A program made the translations under genes and the position numbers. Of a DNA stretch of 64,000 nt, positions 19,532 to 30,497 are shown one piece after another; positions within the stretch are counted from its first letter, which is position 1; every line of letters begins with the position of its first letter. A model generated the notes under the pieces. It did not search any database and was not told the DNA's origin. It was given only the letters and a program-made list of their open reading frames with translations. Source of the DNA: Histomonas meleagridis (lineage: Eukaryota; Parabasalia; Tritrichomonadida; Dientamoebidae); assembly GCA_020186115.1 (NCBI GenBank), contig WSYJ01000063.1, positions 248,001 to 312,000 of the forward strand. The letters are read 5' to 3'.

Positions 19532-20947
19532 ATGAAGCTTCAGTTAGGAAACGGTTATTTCTTCAAACCAGACAAAACATCATCGATGATACCTCTTCTT
19601 TTTCTGGTCACTTACATAATCAGACATGGTTTAGATTTCACTGGTCTTGATATAGAAAGTGAGCTCAAGAATTTCAGTCAAATAACTGATCATTCTAACC
19701 CAAATAGTCCAAAATTTAATCAAAGATATTACGAAGTTACCAAAAACTATGTTGAAGGCGGACCCGTAATTCTTTATGTTGGTGGTGAAAGTGATGTTTT
19801 CAAAATCAAAGGAAATAGTACCACAGATGTTATAACAACATATGCTCAAGATCTTGGCGCTATCGTCATTCATCTTGAACATCGTTACTTTGGCGAATCA
19901 TGGCCAACCAGCACATCCACTGTCGAAGATTACAAGTATCTTACAGTTGAGCAAGCTTTAGCAGATTTGAAGTATTTCCAAGAGGAATATTCTAAGGAGC
20001 ATAAAATCGAAAACTCGAAATGGCTTATTATCGGAGGCTCATATCCAGGACTTCTTTCAGCTCTTGCCCGTGAAGTTTATCCGAAAAATTTCCATGCCGC
20101 AATCTCTTCTTCCGGTGTTGTTTTAGCCACAGATGATTACAAAGATTTCGATCTTCAAGTAGCTGTTTCCATGGGTCAAGAATGTGCAGCAGCAGCTCGT
20201 CATACCCGCATTTTAATTGATCAACTTATGGAAGACGAAAGCACCAAATCATATGTCAAAGAAATGTTCAATGCCTCATTACTTACCGACATGAACTTCC
20301 GTTTTCTCATTGGTGAACTTTTCACAATTGGCATACAATATGATAATGTCGAACTTATATGTGGACCAATTGTTGATGCACTAAAGACCGGAGACGACCC
20401 AATTGCCGCGTTAGCCAAGATCAATCGCGAATACTTTATTCCCGAGATTTGCAATGGCGACATTGCCCGCACATATAGTGATGAAGTATTAATTGAATTA
20501 GCGAATACGAATCGTAACGCGTCATCACGTTCATGGCTATGGATGACATGTAACGAATTAGCATATTGGCAAACAGCATCTGGCCGATTATCATTACGAA
20601 GTCCAAAACTGGACAAACAGGCGTTCCAAGACCAATGCACTAATGTATTTGGCGCAGGGGTCACACCGAAAGTCGATGAATTTAATCGCAAGTATGGCGG
20701 CTTACAACAAAACGCAACGAGAGTGTACTACACGACCGGATCGCAAGACCCATGGACATGGACATGCGTAACAGAGGAGTCCGGAGTGCCAAAGGGCTCA
20801 ATAGCGCATACTATCACTGGGCATAACATTGGACATTGTGACGACTTGGTCTCGCCGTACGAAAACGAACCAATAGATTTGACTAGAACAAGAAAACATA
20901 TGAGAGAGGTAATTAAGGTGTGGATGGCTGAAGACGATGATGAATAA
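19532..20947 (+). CDS. Serine peptidase family S28 (Pro-X carboxypeptidase/DPP7 type)
   Basis: A 471-aa secreted or lysosomal peptidase of clan SC. Key blocks are 'ILYVGGESD' near residue 80, 'IVIHLEHRYFGESWP' near 111, the nucleophile elbow 'GGSYPG' with Ser170, 'YYTTGSQDPW' with the charge-relay Asp, and 'GHNIGHCDDL' with the catalytic His. Family members cleave Pro-X bonds at the C-terminus (PRCP) or release N-terminal dipeptides (DPP7). The catalytic triad appears complete, so it should be active. The elbow has Pro where GGSYGG is common. A second in-frame ATG at 19586 (Met19) would give a cleaner signal peptide (MIPLLFLVTYII) and may be the true start. S28 peptidases are expanded in trichomonads. 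Confidence 0.93.
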   Translation: MKLQLGNGYFFKPDKTSSMIPLLFLVTYIIRHGLDFTGLDIESELKNFSQITDHSNPNSPKFNQRYYEVTKNYVEGGPVILYVGGESDVFKIKGNSTTDVITTYAQDLGAIVIHLEHRYFGESWPTSTSTVEDYKYLTVEQALADLKYFQEEYSKEHKIENSKWLIIGGSYPGLLSALAREVYPKNFHAAISSSGVVLATDDYKDFDLQVAVSMGQECAAAARHTRILIDQLMEDESTKSYVKEMFNASLLTDMNFRFLIGELFTIGIQYDNVELICGPIVDALKTGDDPIAALAKINREYFIPEICNGDIARTYSDEVLIELANTNRNASSRSWLWMTCNELAYWQTASGRLSLRSPKLDKQAFQDQCTNVFGAGVTPKVDEFNRKYGGLQQNATRVYYTTGSQDPWTWTCVTEESGVPKGSIAHTITGHNIGHCDDLVSPYENEPIDLTRTRKHMREVIKVWMAEDDDE

Positions 20948-21264
20948 AAACCTCAGATTTTTTGTGACTTTTTGGTGAAAGAAGTGCGCACGCGATTTTC
21001 ATAGTCTGTTGACGCTTCAAGTGATAGAAATTGTTCATTGTGTATAATATGAATTTTACTGTTAGTGGACAAACGATAGACAAATTAAATGATCAGGAAA
21101 CTGTTTTCCACAGAAAAAACCCATCGTTGTGTTGAAATTCCTATCGTACACTAAGGGATGGAAAATATTTGAAAATATTTGAGCTGTATGAAAAGATGTG
21201 ATATTATCTTCTCTGGACGTTATTTGAGTGCTGAAAATAAATTTAATTTGACAAGTTACACTAA
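20948..21264. other. Intergenic region before surface-protein pseudogene
   Basis: About 320 bases. The 3' half may hold decayed 5' sequence of the following pseudogene, but no continuous frame can be read. Confidence 0.3.
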
Positions 21265-22602
21265 GAACATAACAGAAGTCAATGTGAAAATGGAAAATTA
21301 AAATGTAATTCAGGTTATACTGGTCAATTATGTAAAATACAATATGAAGTAATACCATATTATTATGAATCTGATTTAATTGAAGTTGAAGCTAATGAAT
21401 TTAAATATTATAAGATCCCAATTCAAGAACAATATGATAAAATCATTTTAGCTGCATTTGTTTCCAATAATTTCAATAATTTTTCATATGTATTTGAATT
21501 AAATTCTGAAAATGATTATTTACCTCTTCATTCTAAAAATCATGTAAAGGTAATTAATGGTACTTCTATTTTAGATTCTATTGACAAGAAATTCAAAACT
21601 TTAGATGCCAAAACAGAACATTATATAATGTTATCTATAATTTTAGAGACAACATTTCAGTTACATATTTTAAATGAGCCAACAGATGGAGATATTTGTA
21701 TTTGTGAAGATAACAAATATTCAATACCAGATAAGTGCAGTCAACAAAATACTTATTCAGATATGAATGCAATTTTAGGTATTTCTCATTATCTTAATGG
21801 TAGAATAATTTATGTTGACAAATCATTTTCAATGTCTTTATTATTTTTATTTATTCCAGAGAAATATGAATTTAGATTACTTAATAAAAATGGATTAACA
21901 AAACATTCGGTTACTATTATAAATTCAGGTTATGATCCCGAAGAATTAAATAGTAGAATAGCCAATTTAGATGTTGATGACTTAATAGTTATTCTCGATT
22001 CACAAACAAATAATCTTGAAACAAGTACAACACAAAATATTAAAACAAATGCAAATGATAAAATAATTTATTTTGATAATTTGAACTTTTCAAATGTTAC
22101 ATTGGTATCAAATGGTTATATTTTATCTGCTGATAATCTTTTTATAGATTATGAATCTTATACTGATTCAATTAAACAAGAAGAAATTAATATTACTGAC
22201 GCTGATGTGCCAATTTCAACAATTAAAGTTTATGATGATTATATTGAACTTATTTCATCTATTCAAGAAGTTAAGAAAATTAATTTAATCGAAAATATGA
22301 ATTTCACTTTCGAAACTTATCGTCCAACGTCATATATGACTTTATAATATTTAATTATAAAAGGTAAGGAAGGTCAACGTAATTTAACGAAAGGAGTTCA
22401 AATTACAATTATCGCTTATAATGTTGATGGTTGTAATTATCAAATTGATGAAGAATTAAAAGATATCGTTAATGTAATATCTTTTCCATTAAAGGAATTT
22501 ATTAATAAATTAACAACAGCAGCAATCGTAGGTATTGCAATTGGATGTGTCGCAGGCGTCGTTATAATTGGAATAATAATTTGGAAAATAATAGCATCAT
22601 AA
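21265..22602 (+). pseudogene. 5'-truncated type I surface protein with EGF-like motif and one TAA
   Basis: The frame opens after a stop at 21262 without an ATG. It first shows an EGF-like piece (C-x7-C-x8-C in 'QCENGKLKCNSGYTGQLC'), then about 350 codons of beta-rich extracellular-type sequence with N-glycosylation sites. A single in-frame TAA occurs at 22345-22347. The same frame then continues for 84 codons into a transmembrane segment (TAAIVGIAIGCVAGVVIIGI) and a very short tail, ending in tandem TAA. Missing 5' end plus one nonsense codon indicate a pseudogene. The absence of any frameshift over 1.3 kb is notable. No specific function is recognised; trichomonads have many such type I proteins. 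Confidence 0.65.
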
Positions 22603-22788
22603 TAAACCATTTAATTTTTATTTTTTATCTTTTGTGTTATTACGTGAGAGAAATAGACGCATTGCATTATATGGAAAGCGTCTAAGTTCATGAAAATAAA
22701 AAAAATGTAATGAAAGAGTTTTTACACTTTTTGTAAAATTGTCACTTTTTATAACTTTGCACTTTTTGTAAATCTTCATTTGTTTTTC

Positions 22789-23511
22789 ATGTTCAACAAC
22801 ATTGATCGAATTCCTAAAAACCTAAACAACAAATCTCGCCTAAATCACGAAGACGAACTTAATGATGTAAGTTTATTTTTAATGAATGAATTAGAACAAC
22901 CAAATGATCCACAATTTTTAATATCAATTATTCCATCATTAAATAAAAATGAGCTTACGAAGTTCATTCCACATATGTTAAAATTACCATCAATATCACT
23001 TAAGCAAGTTATCTCTAATATTATTAATTCAAGTAATATTAATAACTCATTCTTTCTATTTGAGTTAAACAAAATACCAAAAAAATCGGGGTTGTTTGGT
23101 AAAGCAGTCGAAGCATTAAGTTATTACTTCGATTTCAATGTGAATTATGCCGAATGTATAATAGCTGCTGATGCTGTTATTCGTAACAAAACGAACTTGG
23201 ACTTGATCATGGACACTTTGTTTGGTATCGTAAACAAATTCCAAAATGAAAAATGTTATAAATATGTATTAAATATTAATATTCCACAATTAGCAGAACT
23301 AAATTTGTTCCATAAGAAAAGAAATTGCGACATTTTGATGAAGATCATTTCCATGACAAGGCCGTACTCGTCGAAGTTGGCACTGCAGTTGCTTCGAGCC
23401 GATGAAATTGAGAATTTGGTGATGACGCACCCGAGTTTGGCGCAAGTGCTGTATGAAAAGGCGAGAAGAATGCCAATGGTGACGCCTGAGGTGCTAAGGA
23501 TACTGCAATAA
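22789..23511 (+). CDS. Symplekin/Pta1 C-terminal-like helical-repeat protein
   Basis: A 240-aa all-helical protein. The segment 'FLISIIPSLNKNELTKFIP' followed by 'MLKLPSISLKQVISNII' closely follows the pattern of the symplekin C-terminal domain (F-L-I-P-V-L..L.K.EV...LPKLI.L....VK..). Symplekin/Pta1 is the scaffold of the mRNA cleavage and polyadenylation complex and of histone pre-mRNA processing. The protein corresponds only to the C-terminal part; the N-terminal HEAT repeats of the full protein are not encoded next to it. The ATG at 22789 is used because the upstream in-frame extension has none. Codons become less AT-rich toward the 3' end. The assignment rests on pattern resemblance only. 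Confidence 0.5.
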   Translation: MFNNIDRIPKNLNNKSRLNHEDELNDVSLFLMNELEQPNDPQFLISIIPSLNKNELTKFIPHMLKLPSISLKQVISNIINSSNINNSFFLFELNKIPKKSGLFGKAVEALSYYFDFNVNYAECIIAADAVIRNKTNLDLIMDTLFGIVNKFQNEKCYKYVLNINIPQLAELNLFHKKRNCDILMKIISMTRPYSSKLALQLLRADEIENLVMTHPSLAQVLYEKARRMPMVTPEVLRILQ

Positions 23512-24493
23512 TGAAACAGGCAAAAAGTCCTGACACTACTTTTTATTTTTTATTTTTTATTTTTTCATTATTATGACTTTAATTATTTTTCTTTTCTATT
23601 GTTGTTGTTGTAGAATTAAAAAGAGTTTTTCCAAATTAGATTTTATTTATGGTGCTCTTTGTGATTCTTCTTCTTCAACATTTAAGTCTTTGAATTAATC
23701 ACACCAACTAAAGTTACATACATTTTATACGTATAATTTGATTAACAAATCTCATTGAAGTTTTCTTTCCCATTATAGAAAGTGCATCAAAGTCTTCCAT
23801 CTGATTGGTACCGACTTCCTTTTTTATTATATTTTTTTTATTTTTGAATTATAAATTTTCTTTTGTGAATCTTATAGTTATATTAAATCTTTTGAATGGA
23901 GAGAAAAATTTAATCATTTATGTTTCGGAAACATTTCAACATGTTAATTAAATTTCTAAAAGAATAAAATAAGAGTTTAGTTTATATATAATAGTTTTTA
24001 TTTATATATGATTTATTTTTAGGAATCAATATGATGTAGACAAAAAGGGTGAGTCAGATCTTATTCCACCATTTATTTAAGTAAAAATTATAATTTTAAA
24101 AAATATTTTTTTATGAATAATTCATTAAATGTGTTGTTGTACTTTTATGATTGCTTACAATAATTTTTAATGTTACTGTAATTTTTCTCAGGAAGTTGTT
24201 TGCTTGATGGTAAATCGCATAAATGGTTTTATCATTAGAAAGCAATTTCGTTTTGTTCAAGACTTAATATACCATATATGCTTTATGAAGTAATGTTTGG
24301 TGATTTCCTAATGTTATTTTGGAACATTATAACTATTAAGAAAACAAATAAACATTTTTATCATATATTTTGATCCTTTAATTTAAAATTTTTGTATCTT
24401 TTACTCATTTTTCATATTTATTTAAACCAACAAATTTTTTATTAATTTTTTTTTAATATTTTATTATTAAATGTTTAAAAAATATAAAACTTT
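23512..24493. other. Long AT-rich intergenic region, no supported gene
   Basis: About 980 bases between convergent genes with homopolymer runs and no convincing frame or repeat. Confidence 0.4.
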
Positions 24494-25597
24494 TTATTTA
24501 TTTTCTTCTTGACTAATCAATGCACTATCATCCAAAGGAAGCTCATTTTTCAAGTCATTCATTTTAGGTATTGTTGCGAGGATCAAAAAAGAGAAAAGTG
24601 TTTCAAACGCTTCGAAAACAATAAATTGTACATACGCATAAAGAAGCTCTCTCTCGGCTGCTTGTTTGTCTTTGGCTTTTGATATTAACTTTATAGCCAT
24701 TGCGACAAGTGGACATATTGTAATTGTAAAGAACTTCTCAACATGTTTTCTTATATTTTCGTCGAATCTTTTACGTATTAATATGGTGTGTATTATAACT
24801 AATATTACTAAACCAACAAATAAAACAGAAATATAAGCAACAAACGAAATGAAAATACCGGAAACAATTATAATTGTTGCCGAAATTAATGGAAATATAC
24901 CAAAGAAATAAATTTTATCAATGAGAGAAAGATCATCAAAAAATGGTTTTAGGAAATTATAATCAGTGAAAATTATAAAAAATAGATAAAAAATCGAAGC
25001 AATGATAAATTGAGTATCAAGTTCCATATTAAATACACCTTGATTAACGAAAATTGTTAACATGAGAAAAATTAGAAATTGTAATGTTAAAATAGCAGTT
25101 GGAATTGTAACGATTGGAGTTAATTTTATACTACTCTTATTTTGAATCCACCGAAATATGAGAATTGAACATACAACTAAAACAACAGCACATGAACCGG
25201 TAGAATATATCAACCATTCTTGTTGAAAATCCGATTTATTTCCAATTATGTCAATATGAAGATGAAGTGTTTCATCCACAAAAAGGGATTCTCGATGAAA
25301 ACGAAGATAATCTTCACTTGTCACCTTTTCATTTATATTAATTTGGTGTGTAAGAGATAAATTACTAACAGTAAATTCGTACTCCTGTGAATAACATGAT
25401 GAATATGCGTATGTGGACCTTACAAAGCATGCAGAAATATCAATTGTCCTATTTAACTCAGTATTTTCCATAGAAAATGTTGCAAGAATAATGGAATTTT
25501 TACGGAACCCATGAGGCCCAAATAAAGCATAACGATGGTCGCCATTTATAACAAAATCATGCTTCAGAAATAGCAGAGATAGCAATAACGATATCAT
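24494..25597 (-). CDS. Polytopic membrane protein with lumenal N-terminal domain, unknown
   Basis: A 367-aa protein with a signal peptide (residues 1-12, MISLLLSLLFLK), a lumenal domain of about 120 residues with several cysteines and N-glycosylation sites, and then about seven hydrophobic segments between residues 128 and 345. The C-terminus is acidic. The topology (soluble lumenal head, then a multi-helix bundle) is that of GOST/lung seven-transmembrane-type trafficking proteins or GPCR-like receptors, but I see no defining motif of either. The start is the ATG directly before the signal peptide. Confidence 0.6.
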   Translation of the reverse strand: MISLLLSLLFLKHDFVINGDHRYALFGPHGFRKNSIILATFSMENTELNRTIDISACFVRSTYAYSSCYSQEYEFTVSNLSLTHQININEKVTSEDYLRFHRESLFVDETLHLHIDIIGNKSDFQQEWLIYSTGSCAVVLVVCSILIFRWIQNKSSIKLTPIVTIPTAILTLQFLIFLMLTIFVNQGVFNMELDTQFIIASIFYLFFIIFTDYNFLKPFFDDLSLIDKIYFFGIFPLISATIIIVSGIFISFVAYISVLFVGLVILVIIHTILIRKRFDENIRKHVEKFFTITICPLVAMAIKLISKAKDKQAAERELLYAYVQFIVFEAFETLFSFLILATIPKMNDLKNELPLDDSALISQEENK

Positions 25598-25955
25598 ACT
25601 TTCGATTACAAATTAAAAACTTTTTATCTGGTGAACACGTTTCATTGAAACAGGAAAAAATAAACCATATAATTAATTCAATAGCATTTAAATTTTCAGG
25701 CCGGATTGGTTGTTTTAACCGTCAGATTAAGTTGATCCTCATTGAGCATAAACCTCATAAAATTTTATATACAATGTCACTTTTTAATAATTAATTGAAT
25801 TCATGTTGTAATGTTTAAAATGAAATGATTTATATTTTTTAATAAAATAATTTTTTATTTAACAACACTTAATGTAATTTAGATTTACTTTTTTTTCATG
25901 AATGATGCAATTGAAACTGCTTTGCTTTGAAAAATATCATCCCAATTTTAATATG
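25598..25955. other. Intergenic region, no supported gene
   Basis: About 360 bases of AT-rich DNA; nothing interpretable. Confidence 0.4.
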
Positions 25956-26402
25956 TTAAGCTAAAGCCCTCTTTTTTAGTGAAGTAATTAAAACATAAAT
26001 CAATAAAATAGTGTAAATAAACACAATTGTTAAATTATTAAGTTCACCAAGGAAATCATCTATAACTAAACCCAGCTTCAAGAAAACCATCTGAGACAAG
26101 CTTTGTTTATGCTGGTTTGCTTCCATACATTTTTGAAATTCTTTGCACATTGTTTCTAAAGCTGGCACAAGATTTGGTTGGTCACACTGATTATTTTTAT
26201 AATGTTGCATGCACAATATTTGATTTGGATCAAGTTTTGGTTTTCCGTCTTCAAAATTTTGGATTTCATCTTTTCTCATTAATAAATAAATGTAAAATGA
26301 AAAAATTGCAAAAAAGACATAAACAAGCTCTTTCACTATGAGCGAAAACTGTTGGTTAATCTTTGATATGCTTTTTCCTTGTTGATGCTTCTCCAAAACC
26401 AA
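25956..26402 (-). CDS. Brr6/Brl1-like nuclear-envelope protein (no visible ATG)
   Basis: The open frame encodes two transmembrane segments (about residues 30-46 and 121-140) flanking a lumenal loop. The loop carries four cysteines in the Brr6/Brl1 pattern: 'CMQHYKNNQC', then 'VPALETMCKEFQKC'. In yeasts Brr6 and Brl1 form disulphides in this loop and act in nuclear pore biogenesis and membrane homeostasis of the nuclear envelope. The odd point is the start. From the upstream stop to the first transmembrane segment the frame has no ATG (the frame at 26402 begins with TTG), and the first internal Met lies after that segment. A non-AUG start, an unrecognised 5' exon or a sequence error are possible. 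It is divergent from the next gene, whose start is 41 bases away. Confidence 0.65.
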   Translation of the reverse strand: MVLEKHQQGKSISKINQQFSLIVKELVYVFFAIFSFYIYLLMRKDEIQNFEDGKPKLDPNQILCMQHYKNNQCDQPNLVPALETMCKEFQKCMEANQHKQSLSQMVFLKLGLVIDDFLGELNNLTIVFIYTILLIYVLITSLKKRALA

Positions 26403-26442
26403 ATTTTGTATTGCTTTGCCGTTTATTTTTTTCCCAAACCAA

Positions 26443-26967
26443 ATGCAACAACAACAACAACGAATTACAGCAACACAAAAGGAAATAGATCATGTTGTAG
26501 ATCTTTTTCGAGAAGCATTGGAAACAAACTTAGAAGAAGTACCAGGTGTTTTAGATATAAATAAAGTTGTAATGGAATTTCAAAATTTATTATATCAACG
26601 AGTTGAAAGAGTTCCATCTTTTGAAGATGACCAACAAGCACAGGATCTAAAATTGAAAATCGAAAATTTACAGAAAAAAGCACTTCGATTAAAAAGCACA
26701 TTACATTCAAATCGAAGTCTTTTTATTCAACAGGTTCAAGTTCAAGCAGAGCAAATGCTAGAAGAACAAAGCAAACCATTACAAATCCAAATTGATGAAG
26801 AAGAACCAAATTTTGAATTTCCAGAAGATTTTCAAGAAAGATTAAGTCTTCTTGATGAAACTATCAATCAACTTCATAACCAAATCAACACGACGAAAAA
26901 GAATATGAATGATAGTATTTCTAAGTATACTGCTTTTGAAAGAAGTGCTTCAAGTTTTTTCAAATAA
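26443..26967 (+). CDS. Coiled-coil protein, possibly a kinetochore subunit
   Basis: A 174-aa soluble protein. The first ATG (26443) precedes a Gln run (MQQQQQ). Residues 15-60 form an amphipathic helical region, and residues 65-165 contain two heptad-rich coiled coils separated by an acidic loop ('IDEEEPNFEF'). The size and the order helical head, loop, coiled coil recall small Mis12-complex subunits such as Nsl1, but no diagnostic motif allows a firm call. It shares a very short divergent region with the Brr6-like gene, containing AACGGC on the minus strand. Confidence 0.55.
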   Translation: MQQQQQRITATQKEIDHVVDLFREALETNLEEVPGVLDINKVVMEFQNLLYQRVERVPSFEDDQQAQDLKLKIENLQKKALRLKSTLHSNRSLFIQQVQVQAEQMLEEQSKPLQIQIDEEEPNFEFPEDFQERLSLLDETINQLHNQINTTKKNMNDSISKYTAFERSASSFFK

Positions 26968-27024
26968 TTTTTTATTGTAAATCATATTGTTAACGAAATG
27001 AATAAAAATATTAAGAAATTTTTA

Positions 27025-28253
27025 TTAATTATTTTGTTTAAGTAATTTAATAATTTCTTCATTACCATTTCTTATTGCCAAAGAAAGTGCTGAATCATAT
27101 AATTTTAATAATTTCCATATATTATTTAAAAATAATAGATAGATAGAATGAATACTAAACAAAACAAATATATATTTTTAATATTAATATCAATTCCTTT
27201 GTGATTAAGATGTAATTTAATGATAGAAGTATGATCATTTTTGGATGCTAATATAAGAGCTGTATGAAATATTTTATACAATTTCCATATATTATTTTGA
27301 AACATAAAATTATTTACAGAAATTTTAGATTTAGCATTTACATCAATATCTTTTTGTTGAAGAAGAACCTTAACTGCTTCATATTGACCAGACATAGATG
27401 CACACATAAGTGCTGTCTGTCCTAATTTAAAATTAAAACAGTATATTATTAAAAGGAATTAATTATATAATAAAAAAACATCTTTATCATTTATTTTAAC
27501 TCCTTTATGTTTAAGAAGTAATTTAAGTATTTCTATATAACCGAGTTCAGATGCATTTGTGATTACTGACCGAAATAATTTCAATAAATTCCAAATATTA
27601 TTTTGAAATATTATTTTATAGAAACAAACTAATTAAAAAAGTAAACAAATGTCTTTGATATTTATTTTAATACCTTTTTGTTTAAGAAGTAATTTGACTG
27701 CTTTTGCTTGACATTTTACAACTGCGGTCATAAGTGCTGTATTAAATAATTTAAAACATTTCCAAATATTATTTTTAAACACGAAACATTTAAATTAAAT
27801 TATAAATAAAACAAATAAAAATCTTGATCATTTATATTTATTTTTTTGTGTTTAAGAAGTAATTTAATTACTTCCGTTTGGCCGAATTCCGATGCTTTCA
27901 TAAGTGCTGTATGAAATAACCTAAATAATTTCCAAATATTATTATGAAATCCAAAATTATTAAAATAAATTTTAAATAAAACAAATTAATATCTTTAGCA
28001 TTAACATCAATATTTTTTTGTTCAAGAAGGAGTTTAATCATTTCAATTTTACCCCGAGCGGCGTACATAAGTGCTGTCGCAAATAAATTATATTATTTCC
28101 AAATGTTATTTTAAAACATAGTATTATAAGGGAAAAAAGAAACCAAATAAAGAAAACAAATATCTTTAGCATTAATATCAATTCCTATTTGTAGAAATAA
28201 TTTAAAAATAGCATCGTAACCATATTCAGCTGCATTTATAAATTCTTTTTCGA
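27025..28253 (-). repeat. Ankyrin/spacer tandem array A (8 units, period about 150-170 bp)
   Basis: Eight ankyrin coding segments of about 93 bp alternate with spacers. The segment start (a T-A-L-M-like box) recurs near 27090, 27256, 27409, 27563, 27733, 27903 and 28070. Every ankyrin segment reads through without a stop or frameshift, while spacer lengths differ (for example 84, 80 and about 66 bases). Confidence 0.8.
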
Positions 28254-29528
28254 ATATTACAAAAATATTTTAAATAATAAATTGAATTATTTTATTATGT
28301 TAATAAAATTCTAATAGAATTAAAAAACAATTTTTTGATTTAAATCAATATATTTATTATTAATAAGAAACTCTAAAAGTTCATTGTTTCCAGAAATCGA
28401 TTTGATTTTCAGAAAATCTATTATTATTGGATTTTTCTTAAGAAAATATTGTGTAAGAAATAAATTTCCATTTGCAATTGATTCAATGATAAGTGCCTCA
28501 TTTATTTCCATTCCTTCATTAAATAAAAACAAAAGTATATCATAATTATTAAACTTTATACAATGTCTCCCTAACAATATTAAATTTTGATTATCTTCTA
28601 ATTTATTCTCATAAATATAATGAAAGATATCATTTCGATGATATTCAATTGCCGCTTCATATGCTCTAATAAATGGTATATGATTTTGTTCACATAAATG
28701 AAGAATTTCATTGTTCCCACCTGCAATTGCAAATCTGCATGAATTTTTCAAATTTGCTTCATTTAATAATAAATATCTAAAGCATTTTATTGACCCGAAA
28801 AATGCTGCGTAATCAACTAATGAGACATTATTTGGAAATAATTCATTAGGATCTTGAGAAAGAAATGAATGTCTTTCATAAAGTGATGGTTTGATGAATT
28901 GATTAAAATCAAAATTTGTTTGTGATGAAATTTCTTGAAGTTTTTCAATTTCATCATTTCGAATTATTTGCGCAATTTCACTTGGATTAACACCATCATT
29001 TATTAATTGTTTTTGAAGTTCCCAATCATTATTAGAAAGTTTATCAATTTCTTCAAAGAAAAATTTATACCTTGGACAATCTCTACAATAACATAATTCT
29101 TTGCTTGATAAATAATGTGCAAAATATGGTATATTTTTATATTGACATATCTTCGGTTGAATTAATCCATTTTCGATCATTTTGTGAAGAAGATAAAATG
29201 ATTCTTGAGAAGAAATAGAAAGAATAAATTGGGTGAAAACTTCAATGATTCTGATGTTATTCCCTTTTTCAACATTTTTTATATCAATTTTTATTAAATA
29301 TTCAAAACACACTTTATCATTACCTTGTATAACAAAACACAAATATACAATTTTACAAAGAATCAATATAAATGAATATGAATAATCGGAAGTAATAAGA
29401 TATGCAAATGAAGTTTCAACTGATTGATCAATATTGTCTTCATTTAAGTCTAAAATAATATTTTGAAGATCAAGCAGTGATTGAAGATTTTTTGTATATT
29501 TTTCTGTCTGGCTTTGGGTACTTCCCAT
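27025..29528 (-). CDS. DUF3447-type ankyrin protein, locus A, with spacer-interrupted repeats
   Basis: A continuous frame (29528-28320, 402 codons) encodes the N-terminal helical and DUF3447-type ankyrin region. It carries the motif 'NDWELQKQLINDGVNPSEIA' and 'NDEIEKLQEISSQTNF', shared with the paralogues at 47-52 kb. Downstream, to a stop at 27025-27027, lie eight ankyrin segments of about 31 codons, each open, the last ending 'EEIIKLLKQNN'. They are separated by conserved AT-rich spacers of roughly 65-90 bp (core ATATTTGGAAATTATTTA), many of which shift the frame or contain stops. Ankyrin repeats mediate protein binding, and this family is hugely expanded in trichomonads. Either the spacers are removed from the RNA or only the N-terminal part is translated. 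AACGGTC lies at 29587-29593. Confidence 0.7.
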
Positions 29529-30497
29529 TTTTTGTTGTTTGGCCGAAACTTTTTCTATAGCATTTTCACAGCTAAGTCAGAAAATAAACGGTCACTGCGA
29601 GGATTTATTCCCACAAATAATTTCAGATTTCCCGTTAGCAAGCAATAATACGAACTCAATCTATGCTCTTTTGGTTATGTATACATGCATGAATTTTGTT
29701 TAGAAAAAACTGATGAACAAATTGAAAGATTTTTTTTCGTTTTTCATTATAAAAAAAAGTCCATTAAAAACTTAGATTGTCAATCATGTTTAAATTTTTC
29801 TATAAAACAACATGATTTCATATGCTGACCACTTTTAATACTATGTGTTAAACTCAACCTTCGATTTTGTACGAACGTATATAGCGATCTTGATATCATG
29901 AATATATATATATATACATCTATGATTAATATAAATCTAAGAATAATCCCATAATTAGCACTAGATAAATTTATTTTTTCATTTCAAAAAGTGACAAAAA
30001 TCGACTTTTGCATGGTTTATGTTGAATGATAGAGGCATTTATCTTTATCCTAAATTTGTTAATAGAGGCTATATTTTATCAAATATACACAAAAAATGAA
30101 ATATTAAAGAAACAAAATAGTGTCTGAAAAAAAAAAGATCCTCTACAAAAAATCGAAATTTTGACAAAAATATTTTTCTCATTATTTTATGAAAATTTTT
30201 CAAATTACATTATGTATATGTATAAATATCAGAGGATCATTTTAAGAAAAACGACCTTAACTTGGTGTGACTAGTTTTTGCATGACATGTGATTTGAAAT
30301 ATACCAAATGATTAACCATCTTCATATTTTAAATCATTTTTTGTGGAAAGGGGTCACAAGTTTAGAGCACATGATCAAAAATTTAGAAATATTTTTATGC
30401 AGTTGAATCAAACTCGTAAAAGAAGCGCAATTTCAAGGACGATTAAAATGTATCGAAAATCCACTTTTTGATACATTGTGCATACAAATATCAGTTC
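29529..30497. other. Intergenic region, no supported gene
   Basis: About 970 bases. It contains AACGGTC at 29587-29593 near the ankyrin start, a short (TA)n run near 29905-29917, and GACGATT about 60 bases before the next gene. No gene is seen. Confidence 0.4.

Noticed and set aside
27025-28253. Ankyrin spacers as ordinary spliceosomal introns
   Set aside because: I looked for GT near the 5' edge and AG at the 3' edge of each spacer. Some have TTTAATACAG at the 3' side, but the available GT positions give different phases in different spacers, and the first spacer of locus C has no AG at the boundary. The known trichomonad splice motifs are absent.
29900-29925. (TA)n run as a promoter or origin
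   Set aside because: A short dinucleotide run is expected by chance in this base composition and is not placed at a gene start.
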